A stretch of DNA of 36,119 bases, taken from IMG/VR virus record IMGVR_UViG_3300031999_000102, positions 1 through 36,119 of that record. The stretch is one strand, 5' to 3'. A program made the translations under genes and the position numbers. Below, piece by piece: positions 1 through 6,118 of the stretch. Origin of the DNA: a virus. Within the stretch, counting starts at the first letter, position 1; every line of letters begins with the position of its first letter. Below the pieces are notes generated by a model that worked only from the letters and a program-made list of their open reading frames with translations, made no database searches and was not told the origin of the DNA.

Positions 1-171
1 TATGGCGGCGCGGGTTCGCCGACTGCTCCACCGTTATCCATCCACGGCCAGATTAGGTCACTCTCCCCCGCGCCGCCCGCTTCGCCGCCCCGCCGCCTGT
101 AGCACTTGGCATTCGTTCCTGTCTCCAGGGTGTCGCGCGCAGGGCAACGAAGCCTTTCAGGCGTCCCGCCT
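1..171. repeat. Left copy of terminal direct repeat
   Basis: This block is repeated at 35949-36119 with a single difference (t at 122, a at 36070). The leftward genes flanking the join fit together when the ends are merged, so the window is one full circle plus 171 bases of overlap. It could be assembly overlap of a circularly permuted genome or a real terminal redundancy. On the circle it lies between the end of the gene at 179 and the start of the gene at 35931, in about 195 bases with no convincing gene. A small hairpin (6-bp arms 158-163 and 167-172) sits at its edge. Confidence 0.95.
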
Positions 172-178
172 GCCAGTC

Positions 179-478
179 CTACTGGGCCGCTGTCTGGCTG
201 ACGGCGTAAGGCCGTCGCAGTGTCTGGCGCCAGTCAGCAGGGGCCGCGCCCCCGGAACGCCCGTATGTATCGCGGTAGGCCCACGCGCCTAACTGTACTC
301 CGTGGTACAGGTTCCGGTAGCGTGTGGCCGTGTAGCGGGCGCGCGCCTCGAACGCGCTGTTGGCCTGTCCAGCCCGCCAAGTTGGGGGCGGGCTTCCCAC
401 AGACCCGCCCCCGTTGACCCGCGTATCGACCCCTTCGGCGGCTTGGATTTGGCCTTGCGACCACCGCCGATCACTCAC
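179..478 (-). CDS. Hypothetical protein, 99 aa
   Basis: The GTG start (476-478) overlaps the end of the annealing-protein-like gene by 8 bases, the usual junction in this genome, so the two are probably translationally coupled. The product is polar, with many Arg, Ala, Gly and Tyr. No signal peptide, membrane segment or known domain can be seen. The middle (residues 38-70) is rich in aromatic and arginine residues and could form helices. It is the last gene before the circle join, and the next leftward gene is the cysteine-rich one starting at 35931. Function unknown; the reading frame is supported mainly by the overlap. Confidence 0.6.
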   Translation of the reverse strand: MSDRRWSQGQIQAAEGVDTRVNGGGSVGSPPPTWRAGQANSAFEARARYTATRYRNLYHGVQLGAWAYRDTYGRSGGAAPADWRQTLRRPYAVSQTAAQ

Positions 479-1460
479 TCTGTTCCGATTCGATCGTCAT
501 CTCCTGCTGCCCCTGTGCCACATTCCAGGCCACCACGCATGCCGCTGCCTCGGATAGCGCATTGGGCCGCAATGTCCAGTTGTTGTCCCCGGGCTGCTTC
601 GTCCAGTCGATCATGGCCTGCGCCTCTGCGTTGCTGAGTTCCGCAATGTGTGCTTTACCAACGAGGTACATCGTGATGCTGTGGCGCTTGGCGGCGTCAT
701 CCTGACATGCCTTGCCCAGCATCCCCACAGCAGCACCGCGCCTGCCATTGCTGGCCGCCCTCTCGGCATCCGCGCCCAGTTGAGCACGATAGGCACTGAC
801 CGCCTTGACGATCGCCGCCTTGACCTCCGGCGCCGTGCGAGCCGGGGCCTTTGGATCGGGGGCCTCGGCTTGCGGAGTTGCACTGGGGGCGCTCGGCGCT
901 GGCTGGCTCTTCGCTGCAGCCGCCTTGGGTGCCGGTTTCGCTGGCTGCGCCTGTTCAGTGGTCTGGCCCTCGATGAACTCTTCAGCGCTGACCTCACCTG
1001 CGCCCACGATGTCACTCGTGGCGCGGTTCTTCGCGCGTGTCACGGCCTTCGAGCGCACATTATGGTCCGTGGCCTTCAGGCGTCCCGTTTTGAATTCACT
1101 GGAGTCGCACGCACCATCCGAGACTTCCTGACGGCGGGTCACACCATAGGCATCCGTCACTGATGCACGCACGGTCACCCGGTAGCCATATGTCTCTCCT
1201 TGCGTCCACCGTTCCTCATGCAGGATCTCGGTGTTGATGCCATAGAACCGACGAATCTTCGTCCAACCTGAACGCTTACGGTGCTTTTTCCCCTCGATGG
1301 TGGCGTAGTCGGAATCGTCCAGGAGTTCTACGATGACTTCCTGATACGTCTTCCAGGCCAGTTGCATCTCGGCGAGCGTCCCCACCGGCATGAGGCCGCT
1401 ACCCTGCGCTTCCCGTGGCGGCAGCGCTTTGGTCTGATACTGCGTGTTTGTTTCTGTCAT
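471..1460 (-). CDS. Putative single-strand annealing (Rad52/RecT-like) protein
   Basis: This 329-aa protein starts at ATG 1460 behind a GGAGG-type ribosome site and overlaps the upstream stop by ATGA. Residues about 25-165 are a conserved domain with an I-E-G-K-K-H-x-K-R-S-G-W-x-K-I segment, a G-I-N-T-E-I-L segment and a closing R-A-K-N-R-A-T-S-D-I-V-G-A-G-E-V-S-A-E-E block. I associate this pattern with a widespread phage and archaeal family often treated as Rad52-like or single-strand annealing proteins; that assignment is from memory. An Ala/Pro-rich linker (about 170-225) leads to a helical C-terminal domain of about 100 residues. If correct, it would anneal single-stranded DNA during phage recombination or replication. 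No partner exonuclease gene was recognised. Confidence 0.55.
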   Translation of the reverse strand: MTETNTQYQTKALPPREAQGSGLMPVGTLAEMQLAWKTYQEVIVELLDDSDYATIEGKKHRKRSGWTKIRRFYGINTEILHEERWTQGETYGYRVTVRASVTDAYGVTRRQEVSDGACDSSEFKTGRLKATDHNVRSKAVTRAKNRATSDIVGAGEVSAEEFIEGQTTEQAQPAKPAPKAAAAKSQPAPSAPSATPQAEAPDPKAPARTAPEVKAAIVKAVSAYRAQLGADAERAASNGRRGAAVGMLGKACQDDAAKRHSITMYLVGKAHIAELSNAEAQAMIDWTKQPGDNNWTLRPNALSEAAACVVAWNVAQGQQEMTIESEQSE

Positions 1461-1867
1461 TGTCCCTCCTCCACTTTTGGCCTTTGGAATATCTCGAAAC
1501 TGGACAGGGCCTCGCCCGCCTCGATCGGCGTGCCCGTGAACAACCTGAGCAGACCGCTCTTTTTGAGACAATCGATGCTCCACCCATGAGGATTGGCAGG
1601 TATCTTCTCGCCTATCCTGCGCCGGATTGACAGACCGCCGATTCCGTCGATGTGCACAACGTCGCTCCAACCAGACAGACGGCACACGGCCATGTTCCTG
1701 TCGTCGACGGCTACGAAATCCATGCACCGATAGCCACTGTCATGCATTCGCCTGGTCGGGAGGATCACGATGGCAGTGCACATAAGGGGTGTGCTCCGGG
1801 GCTCCCGCTGGGGCAACGCCTCAAACTGCTTGCGGGTCATGTGGTCAACAGTCATGTCTTCTATCAT
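1457..1867 (-). CDS. Conserved hypothetical protein, 136 aa
   Basis: The start at 1867 overlaps the upstream stop, and the stop overlaps the annealing-protein start by ATGA. The core contains L-P-T-R-R-x-H-D-S-G-Y-R-C-M-D-F-V-A-V followed by L-S-G-W-S-D-V-V-H-I-D-G-I-G-G, which looks like a compact mixed alpha/beta domain. I have the impression of a conserved phage family of unknown function. Alternative starts exist at Met5 and Met10. No membrane segment or metal-binding cluster is visible. Position suggests an early accessory role. Confidence 0.65.
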   Translation of the reverse strand: MIEDMTVDHMTRKQFEALPQREPRSTPLMCTAIVILPTRRMHDSGYRCMDFVAVDDRNMAVCRLSGWSDVVHIDGIGGLSIRRRIGEKIPANPHGWSIDCLKKSGLLRLFTGTPIEAGEALSSFEIFQRPKVEEGQ

Positions 1868-2037
1868 AGCCCCTCCTCTTTTCTCGGCAGTGGCCCCAGC
1901 AGGAGCGCGCCGCCTGTCCGCCGTATCTCCGGCGGGCGAATCCCGTAGCGCGCGACGAACGCGCTCACGGCATCGAGTTCTGGCATCCCCGGCGGGAATC
2001 CTAGCCAGACAATTTGTACGGGTCGTGGTTCAACCAT
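1864..2037 (-). CDS. Small hypothetical protein, 57 aa
   Basis: Starts at ATG 2037 inside the 3' end of the preceding gene (37-base overlap) and ends overlapping the next start. The protein is short, proline- and arginine-rich at its C terminus, with no recognisable domain. The long overlap and weak ribosome site make the exact start uncertain. Confidence 0.5.
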   Translation of the reverse strand: MVEPRPVQIVWLGFPPGMPELDAVSAFVARYGIRPPEIRRTGGALLLGPLPRKEEGL

Positions 2038-2138
2038 GCTCTGAGGCCGTCCACTCCCCACAGGAATAGCGCCAGTCCGAACACTGGGGCCAGCATCGAC
2101 AGTAGTGCGTCTACGCCTTGGCGCCACATTTCACGCAT
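2001..2138 (-). CDS. Small one-helix membrane protein, 45 aa
   Basis: ATG 2138 overlaps the upstream stop by 8 bases. Residues about 12-29 (A-L-L-S-M-L-A-P-V-F-G-L-A-L-F-L-W) form one hydrophobic segment after a charged N terminus, so it probably sits in the host inner membrane. The function cannot be told from sequence. Confidence 0.55.
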   Translation of the reverse strand: MREMWRQGVDALLSMLAPVFGLALFLWGVDGLRAWLNHDPYKLSG

Positions 2139-2364
2139 CCTCGCCCACAGCCGCACACCCGCCATTGGGACGTTCATGCTCGGCGACACGGATCAACTTG
2201 TCGATCTCTTCAGGACTTTCGATGATCTCGAGTTCGTGGTTCCAATCGACGATATTCATCTCGGTACCGGGGGCGCCAGCATGGTTGTTGGCATAATCCG
2301 AGATCAGAGCCGTATTGATCCGTCGGGTATGGTCGCCATCGTGGACCATGATCCAGTGTGTCAT
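2131..2364 (-). CDS. Small hypothetical protein, 77 aa
   Basis: ATG 2364 overlaps the preceding stop by ATGA. The protein is acidic, with an N-terminal T-H-W-I-M-V-H-D-G-D segment and a helical, glutamate-rich second half (E-L-E-I-I-E-S-P-E-E-I). No domain recognised. It belongs to the chain of small early genes that are probably read from one polycistronic message. Confidence 0.6.
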   Translation of the reverse strand: MTHWIMVHDGDHTRRINTALISDYANNHAGAPGTEMNIVDWNHELEIIESPEEIDKLIRVAEHERPNGGCAAVGEDA

Positions 2365-2570
2365 TTCGCCTCCTCCGGCTCGATCACCTGGTCGAGCTGC
2401 ATTCCCAGCCGCCGCGCCACGCTGCCGAGGTACATCCACCACCCCTCGCCGTGTAGGTTCCGCTGTCCCCACCATTCCGCGTGGGAATACGTCTTGAACG
2501 GGCCAATCCAGCGCCCCGTCTGCTCGGGCAGGACGTCGAGGATGAAATGAGTCGTCAGGGGGCCTCTCAT
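2361..2570 (-). CDS. Small hypothetical protein, 69 aa
   Basis: ATG 2570 overlaps the upstream stop by ATGA, and the 3' end overlaps the next start in the same way. The protein is rich in Trp (W-I-G-P-F, E-W-W-G-Q, G-W-W-M-Y), which suggests a compact fold. No family recognised. Confidence 0.6.
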   Translation of the reverse strand: MRGPLTTHFILDVLPEQTGRWIGPFKTYSHAEWWGQRNLHGEGWWMYLGSVARRLGMQLDQVIEPEEAK

Positions 2571-2872
2571 TTCGTCTGCTCCAGCGGCTGCCAGTCGTCC
2601 GGCGGACCGTATGCCTCCGCATAGAACCACCGGCAGCCCTTGGGACATTGGGATTCCCTGCACGGCTTGCAATGGACTTCGATCTCCGCCCGCCAGGCCG
2701 CCTCGCGCACCCTTCGCTTCCACGCCATGATCTCGCGGCGCGTCGTCAGTCCCTTGCGCACGAGAGCGGTTTCCTCAACCGTGAGACCCGGTAGGTGATT
2801 AGATGGGCCGCGCGGCTTGCCGCCGCAACGTGCCCGCCATCCGGTTTGTGGCTGTTCCCTAATTGTGGCCAT
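2567..2872 (-). CDS. Cysteine-containing hypothetical protein, 101 aa
   Basis: ATG 2872 follows a strong AAGGAGG ribosome site inside the end of the upstream gene (14-base overlap). The N-terminal half is basic. The C-terminal third holds C-K-P-C-R-E-S-Q-C-P-K-G-C, two C-x2-C/C-x3-C pairs that could bind zinc or an iron-sulfur centre. Function unknown. Confidence 0.6.
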   Translation of the reverse strand: MATIREQPQTGWRARCGGKPRGPSNHLPGLTVEETALVRKGLTTRREIMAWKRRVREAAWRAEIEVHCKPCRESQCPKGCRWFYAEAYGPPDDWQPLEQTK

Positions 2873-3119
2873 TGACGACCTCCTTCTGCAGATCGAGTTG
2901 GCCGGTCTGCCGCGCGAACAGCAGTTGGTCGTATATCGCGGCCTCGATCCGCCGGTGCAGGGGCTCGCAGTAGTGCTTCGCACCAGGACGTAGGCACCCG
3001 GCCATATCGCGAGCGATACCGCTGTGTGGATACATCTCGCGGATAATTTCACCCATGACCACCTGAGCGCGCTGCGCAACTGAATGTGCAACCGCCTGAA
3101 TGTCATCCGGCTCTGTCAT
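2859..3119 (-). CDS. Hypothetical protein, 86 aa
   Basis: ATG 3119 follows AGGAG and overlaps the upstream gene by 17 bases. The sequence is mainly helical with no membrane segment. A His/Cys pair (K-H-Y-C-E-P-L-H) lies near residue 48. No known domain. Confidence 0.6.
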   Translation of the reverse strand: MTEPDDIQAVAHSVAQRAQVVMGEIIREMYPHSGIARDMAGCLRPGAKHYCEPLHRRIEAAIYDQLLFARQTGQLDLQKEVVNGHN

Positions 3120-3306
3120 ATCCGATCTCCTTCTCCGGCTCCGGTTCGGTGCGCTGACCTGGCCGCATAGTCGTCATGTTGGCCATCCACAGGCGGATGG
3201 CCAGACGCGCCGCCGCCGCCAGGGTCAAACCGCGCTCGCGGGCGATGCGCTTGGCCGCTAACCACTCGCGGTACGGCATCTGCGTTGTCACCGATCGGGT
3301 CTTCAT
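3103..3306 (-). CDS. Small basic protein, possible DNA-binding
   Basis: This 67-aa protein has a basic N terminus and a helix of the form L-A-A-K-R-I-A-R-E-R-G-L-T-L-A-A-A-A-R-L, which could be part of a ribbon-helix-helix or helix-turn-helix fold; this is inference. It is the first gene after a perfect TATAAT -10 box at 3312-3317. The -10 box is so close that the message would begin at about the start codon, so translation from ATG 3306 would be leaderless, unless Met10 (3279) is used. Confidence 0.55.
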   Translation of the reverse strand: MKTRSVTTQMPYREWLAAKRIARERGLTLAAAARLAIRLWMANMTTMRPGQRTEPEPEKEIGYDRAG

Positions 3307-3311
3307 GCTTC

Positions 3312-3341
3312 ATTATATGGCCGCGTCACTCACGATAGCAA
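3312..3341 (-). promoter_or_regulatory. Leftward sigma70-like promoter for early operon B
   Basis: Minus strand: -35 TTGCTA (3336-3341), 18-bp spacer, -10 TATAAT (3312-3317). It lies between the end of the gene at 3374 and the start of the chain of small genes. Expected transcription start is about 3305, on or next to the ATG at 3306. Confidence 0.55.
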
Positions 3342-3373
3342 CACCGCTGACGGGCGCTGGCAGGCGTTGTGAG

Positions 3374-3895
3374 TCATCCACGTGCGTCAGGCTCGCGCGC
3401 GCTCGGCCGGTCGCAGGATTGCGCGAGTTTGCGCTGCCATCGTTTGACGACAAATGATGCCGGAAACTGCCAGAGGCCAAACGCTGCAAAGTCAGAATCC
3501 GGTGGGACATTCGGCTTTATGCACAAAGGTTGTGGCTCAGCCGCCCTAAATATCGCCAGGTCACAGATAACGTATTGCAGGAGGCATGTTTGCCCCTCGT
3601 CCACGAAGCCATAGAGCATATAGTCTACCAGAGCAAGCCTGACTTTGTCTATCTCGGTCTTTACGCCCGATGGTCTGGACCAGCGAATTGTAAACTGGTC
3701 TGGGTATCGCACCATATATTCGTAACGTCGCAAGCGCACGGCAACTTTGACGGCAGCCATTGTGAATACCGCAAAGTCCGTAGCCTCTTGCTGATCCATG
3801 TATGGCGTCTGTCCAAAGAAAAAACCCCCGAGTGCAGCCTTGATGTTTTTGGTAAAACGCCGTTCCAGTTGGATGTCCTGCTCATATCCTGTCAT
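3374..3895 (-). CDS. Conserved phage protein of unknown function
   Basis: The 173-aa product starts at ATG 3895 overlapping the methyltransferase stop by ATGA, so the two are made together. Conserved-looking blocks are Q-E-A-T-D-F-A-V-F-T (about residues 36-45), V-A-V-R-L-R-R-Y, F-T-I-R-W-S-R-P-S-G-V-K-T-E-I-D-K-V and D-Y-M-L-Y-G-F. I have the impression of a recurring phage family. The D...V-R-L-R pattern invites comparison with a PD-(D/E)XK nuclease, but the catalytic set is not clear and I do not assign it. The last 20 residues are polar and probably disordered. Confidence 0.65.
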   Translation of the reverse strand: MTGYEQDIQLERRFTKNIKAALGGFFFGQTPYMDQQEATDFAVFTMAAVKVAVRLRRYEYMVRYPDQFTIRWSRPSGVKTEIDKVRLALVDYMLYGFVDEGQTCLLQYVICDLAIFRAAEPQPLCIKPNVPPDSDFAAFGLWQFPASFVVKRWQRKLAQSCDRPSAREPDARG

Positions 3896-4869
3896 ACTTC
3901 ATTGCCCCAGGCGGTGAATCCCTCGTGTGGTTCGCGCGCAAACATATCCGACCGTGGACCAGGGCTGGCCTGTCTTACCCGCTCGTAAAATATATCCGGT
4001 TTCTGTGAGTGTCGCAGTGCCGGTGCCTCAAAGGATAATTTGAGGCCTAACCGATCCAGAGGTAGGCTACCGATTCGCCCGAACAACACGTGTTCGGTAT
4101 TGTACATCCAACTGTAGGGCGTCATTCCGGTTGGTTTTACCCAGGTCAACAGACACTGATACGCCACGTCCCACGTTTTGAATAACTGCAAACCGGCGGG
4201 AAGATATTTCTGTGTCACCCAGAGGTAGATGTGACATCCAGTTGGTTCCGCGCGATCAGGAATAGGTAGCGCGGCGATCTCTTCGAGACTCATCACGGGG
4301 TAATCTAATACGAGGCCCTGGTTTGGTCTTACCTCGCGTTCAATCTTTTCCATTGGCCACGGCGGGTCTATGACGATGCAGCGGAAAGGTCCTTCGGGCA
4401 TCGGCGCGGCTTCGATTATCCCACGCTGTGAGCGTTCAAGTTGTCGGGCGAGACGATACATATCACGACTGGTCAGTTCTTCGCGTTTCGCTTTCACGCT
4501 GGCAATAGCTGCCTCAAGGTGGGCCTTTGGGATGGTTGCTATCGCCTGCCACCGGTGGGACTGCGACTCGGAGATGCCAAGGTCCGAGAGTTTGGGGGGA
4601 GCAAATCCTTCATCGTGAAAGATTTCATCTCGTTGGCCTTTTCTGCGTAAACCGTCCGGTGCAGCCAGCATCTCGCCCAAGCGATGTTCGTGCCAGAGTT
4701 TCCTTTCAGCGCACTGGTTTTGTGAATCGAGATCCCATCGTTGTTTTTTTGCGTATTCTCGCATGACTTCCATTTGATCACGCCCGGCTTTGACTTCCTC
4801 GATGCTGGAAGCCAATTCCAAAGCCCGTCGAGCTGCATCCAGCCGTATTAGAGCATTCGTTTCAGTCAT
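3892..4869 (-). CDS. MT-A70-family DNA N6-adenine methyltransferase
   Basis: This 325-aa protein carries the D-P-P-W catalytic motif (about 168-171, in I-V-I-D-P-P-W-P-M-E-K), then the Y-L-W-V-T hydrophobic strand and the T-W-V-K-P-T segment typical of the MT-A70 fold. It would transfer a methyl group from S-adenosylmethionine to adenine N6 in DNA. Residues 1-150 are a charged helical region, as often seen in phage members with a ParB- or HTH-like N terminus. No restriction enzyme is recognisable nearby, so it is probably an orphan enzyme that protects or marks phage DNA. It is the first gene of early operon A, behind an elaborate structured leader. Confidence 0.85.
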   Translation of the reverse strand: MTETNALIRLDAARRALELASSIEEVKAGRDQMEVMREYAKKQRWDLDSQNQCAERKLWHEHRLGEMLAAPDGLRRKGQRDEIFHDEGFAPPKLSDLGISESQSHRWQAIATIPKAHLEAAIASVKAKREELTSRDMYRLARQLERSQRGIIEAAPMPEGPFRCIVIDPPWPMEKIEREVRPNQGLVLDYPVMSLEEIAALPIPDRAEPTGCHIYLWVTQKYLPAGLQLFKTWDVAYQCLLTWVKPTGMTPYSWMYNTEHVLFGRIGSLPLDRLGLKLSFEAPALRHSQKPDIFYERVRQASPGPRSDMFAREPHEGFTAWGNEV

Positions 4870-4964
4870 ATTCCTCCAAACAGGAAAGCCCGAGGCTGCC
4901 CGCCCCGCCGAGACGCGTTTTTGTGGAAAAGCGCATTGCGCGACGGGTAGCCCCGGGCCTTCAT
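4866..4964 (-). CDS. Candidate 32-aa leader peptide upstream of methyltransferase
   Basis: An ATG at 4964, behind AGAAGGGA, opens a frame that runs through the whole leader and ends in a TGA overlapping the methyltransferase start as ATGA, like most gene junctions here. The product (starting M-K-A-R-G-Y-P-S-R-N) is Arg/Gly-rich with no domain. It may be a regulatory upstream reading frame whose translation would unfold the leader, or a chance open frame. Confidence 0.35.
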   Translation of the reverse strand: MKARGYPSRNALFHKNASRRGGQPRAFLFGGI

Positions 4965-4991
4965 GATCGTCCCTTCTATGCGCTTTTCCAC
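4870..4991 (-). ncRNA. Structured 5' leader A (pseudoknot or attenuator)
   Basis: The predicted transcript starts at about 4991. Arm GTGGAAAAGCGCAT (4991-4978) pairs perfectly over 14 bp with 4936-4923. Arm GCCCGGGGCTACCCG (4958-4944) pairs over 14 of 15 positions with 4902-4888, counting one G-U pair. The two helices interleave, as in an H-type pseudoknot. The second helix is followed by TTTCCTGTTT (4887-4878), then GGAGG and the methyltransferase ATG. Transcription upstream is divergent, so this terminator-like helix cannot serve another operon; attenuation or translational control of the methyltransferase operon is the likely job. Class not recognised. Confidence 0.6.
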
Positions 4992-4997
4992 GCCCCT

Positions 4998-5027
4998 ATG
5001 ATACACCGGCTATGCGCCCCGTGTCAA
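4998..5027 (-). promoter_or_regulatory. Leftward sigma70-like promoter A
   Basis: Minus strand: perfect -35 TTGACA (5022-5027), 18-bp spacer, -10 TATCAT (4998-5003). Expected start is about 4991, the first base of the long leader helix. Drives the methyltransferase operon and is divergent from the rightward block. Confidence 0.75.
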
Positions 5028-5098
5028 GTCCGACGCCCACCACCGGCGGATTCTCTCATCTGATTCTAATCATCCTCTAATGCAACGTAGCCACGATG

Positions 5099-5107
5099 TG
5101 CTACAAT
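5099..5107 (+). promoter_or_regulatory. Rightward extended -10 promoter
   Basis: TGCTACAAT (5099-5107) is an extended -10 element (TG-n-TACAAT) with only a weak -35. Expected start is about 5114, upstream of AGGAAGG and the ATG at 5135. This argues against the earlier in-frame ATG at 5096. Confidence 0.5.
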
Positions 5108-5134
5108 GAGGTAGAAACAGAGGAAGGTGACGAA

Positions 5135-5512
5135 ATGGCCCAGAGCTCGAATCGCGAACCAGTGAAGTGCAGCAGGTGCGGCGAGACAATCCAGCCAGGA
5201 TTCGGAACTGTAGTGAGTTGCAGCGGGTACACGACAGCGACGCACCGCCATTGCCCATCCCGCCAGACCCAGCAGCCCGTAAACCACAGCCCCGAATCCA
5301 ACGATGTCGCAGCGAAGACCAGCGGATTCGGAATCGGGGAAGCCGGTCGCCAGCCAGCAGACGTGATGCCGTCAGTCGCCGAGGTAGCGCGATTACGCCC
5401 CACCGCGGAGTTGGTCCGGTGCAGTTGCGGCCACAAAGTCCCCCGGGCGCAGGTGATGTGGGCGAGCCTCGGAACCGCGTGCGAGGATTGTTACGACCGG
5501 ATGAGCGGATAG
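5135..5512 (+). CDS. Zinc-ribbon protein, 125 aa
   Basis: First gene of the only rightward operon apart from the HNH genes. The start at 5135 has AGGAAGG before it. Residues about 11-41 hold V-K-C-S-R-C-G-E and a later C...H-x-H-C set, and the C terminus holds R-C-S-C-G-H-K-V-P and C-E-D-C-Y-D-R-M-S-G. These look like two zinc-binding knuckles joined by a polar linker. It may bind nucleic acid or protein. Its divergence from early operon A is compatible with a regulatory role, but this is inference. Confidence 0.65.
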   Translation: MAQSSNREPVKCSRCGETIQPGFGTVVSCSGYTTATHRHCPSRQTQQPVNHSPESNDVAAKTSGFGIGEAGRQPADVMPSVAEVARLRPTAELVRCSCGHKVPRAQVMWASLGTACEDCYDRMSG

Positions 5513-5521
5513 GAGCCGACA

Positions 5522-5854
5522 ATGGAAAAAGCACTGAAACTGATTATCGCCCGCTCGCCCGATGGCGCCTATGAGGCCATGCGGACACTGCTGGCCATCC
5601 GTGTCAGTTCACCGATGATCCAACAGCGCTACCATCGTACCATCGAAATTGCGCTCGGTGATCCACAAGCGCAGTTCACTGCCGATGAGCGCGCGCTACT
5701 GGCCGAGCACCTGGAAATTGTACCAGATGGAACGCGGGATTTTACGCTCCGCATCCGGCTCACCGCCGCTGAACATGAGGAGCTGATCGCCACCGCCGAT
5801 GACGAGCACACGACCGTCAGCGAATTCGTGAGGCGACAGTTGTTTGAGGACTAG
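5522..5854 (+). CDS. Putative ribbon-helix-helix DNA-binding protein, 110 aa
   Basis: Begins 9 bases after the zinc-ribbon gene, with AGGAG upstream. The C-terminal 40 residues (F-T-L-R-I-R-L-T-A-A-E-H-E-E-L, then T-T-V-S-E-F-V-R-R-Q-L) fit a ribbon-helix-helix repressor: a short strand with alternating basic residues, then two helices. The N-terminal half is helical and unassigned. It is the best candidate in the window for a transcription regulator, possibly acting on the divergent promoters at 4998-5107. Confidence 0.6.
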   Translation: MEKALKLIIARSPDGAYEAMRTLLAIRVSSPMIQQRYHRTIEIALGDPQAQFTADERALLAEHLEIVPDGTRDFTLRIRLTAAEHEELIATADDEHTTVSEFVRRQLFED

Positions 5855-5881
5855 CCCACGGGGCAGGCAGAAAGGCACATA

Positions 5882-6052
5882 ATGGTAAAGGCAATTCGAT
5901 ACATATTGGGACTGGAGCCATTCTCACTCCGACAGGTCCTGGATCACCCGCTCTGGCAAATGCGCGTCGCAGGATGGATCGTGACCATGCGATCCGACAT
6001 CCACAGGGCCTATTGCCATGCTCGCGAATGGATTATGACTAGAAGTGCATGA
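5882..6052 (+). CDS. Small hypothetical protein, 56 aa
   Basis: An ATG at 5882 follows AGAAAGG and the frame ends at TGA 6050-6052, just before the terminator. The protein is basic and aromatic (M-V-K-A-I-R-Y-I-L-G-L-E-P-F). Third gene of the rightward block, supported by its ribosome site, spacing and the terminator directly downstream. Function unknown. Confidence 0.5.
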   Translation: MVKAIRYILGLEPFSLRQVLDHPLWQMRVAGWIVTMRSDIHRAYCHAREWIMTRSA

Positions 6053-6061
6053 CCAGATATG

Positions 6062-6090
6062 GCCCGGCCGGCTCGTCAGTCCGGCCGGGC
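6062..6090. terminator. Bidirectional terminator-like hairpin
   Basis: A perfect 10-bp stem GCCCGGCCGG (6062-6071) / CCGGCCGGGC (6081-6090) with a 9-base loop lies in the 66-base gap between the rightward block and the holin gene, which converge. Neither side has a strong U-tract. It would end both the rightward transcript and the late leftward transcript. Confidence 0.7.
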
Positions 6091-6118
6091 TATCAGAGGA
6101 GGAAGGGAGACCTGGAAG

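Noticed and set aside
2-292. Rightward frame in the terminal repeat
   Set aside because: Low-complexity Arg/Pro-rich product, no ribosome site, opposite to the operon running through the join.
3374-3895. PD-(D/E)XK restriction nuclease partner of the methyltransferase
   Set aside because: A TDF...VRLRR stretch is suggestive, but the Glu/Lys catalytic pair is missing; kept as unknown.
4870-4991. HDV-like self-cleaving ribozyme
   Set aside because: The interleaved order and the 5' start resemble HDV ribozymes, but there is no P3 hairpin between the second arm and the return arm of the first helix (only 7 bases), and the helices are too long.
4870-4991. Known SAM riboswitch
   Set aside because: The downstream enzyme uses SAM, but I cannot see the conserved core of any SAM riboswitch class, and leaders B and D front unrelated genes.
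5096-5134. Upstream ATG for the zinc-ribbon gene
   Set aside because: It lies before the predicted transcription start of the extended -10 promoter, and a much better ribosome site precedes ATG 5135.
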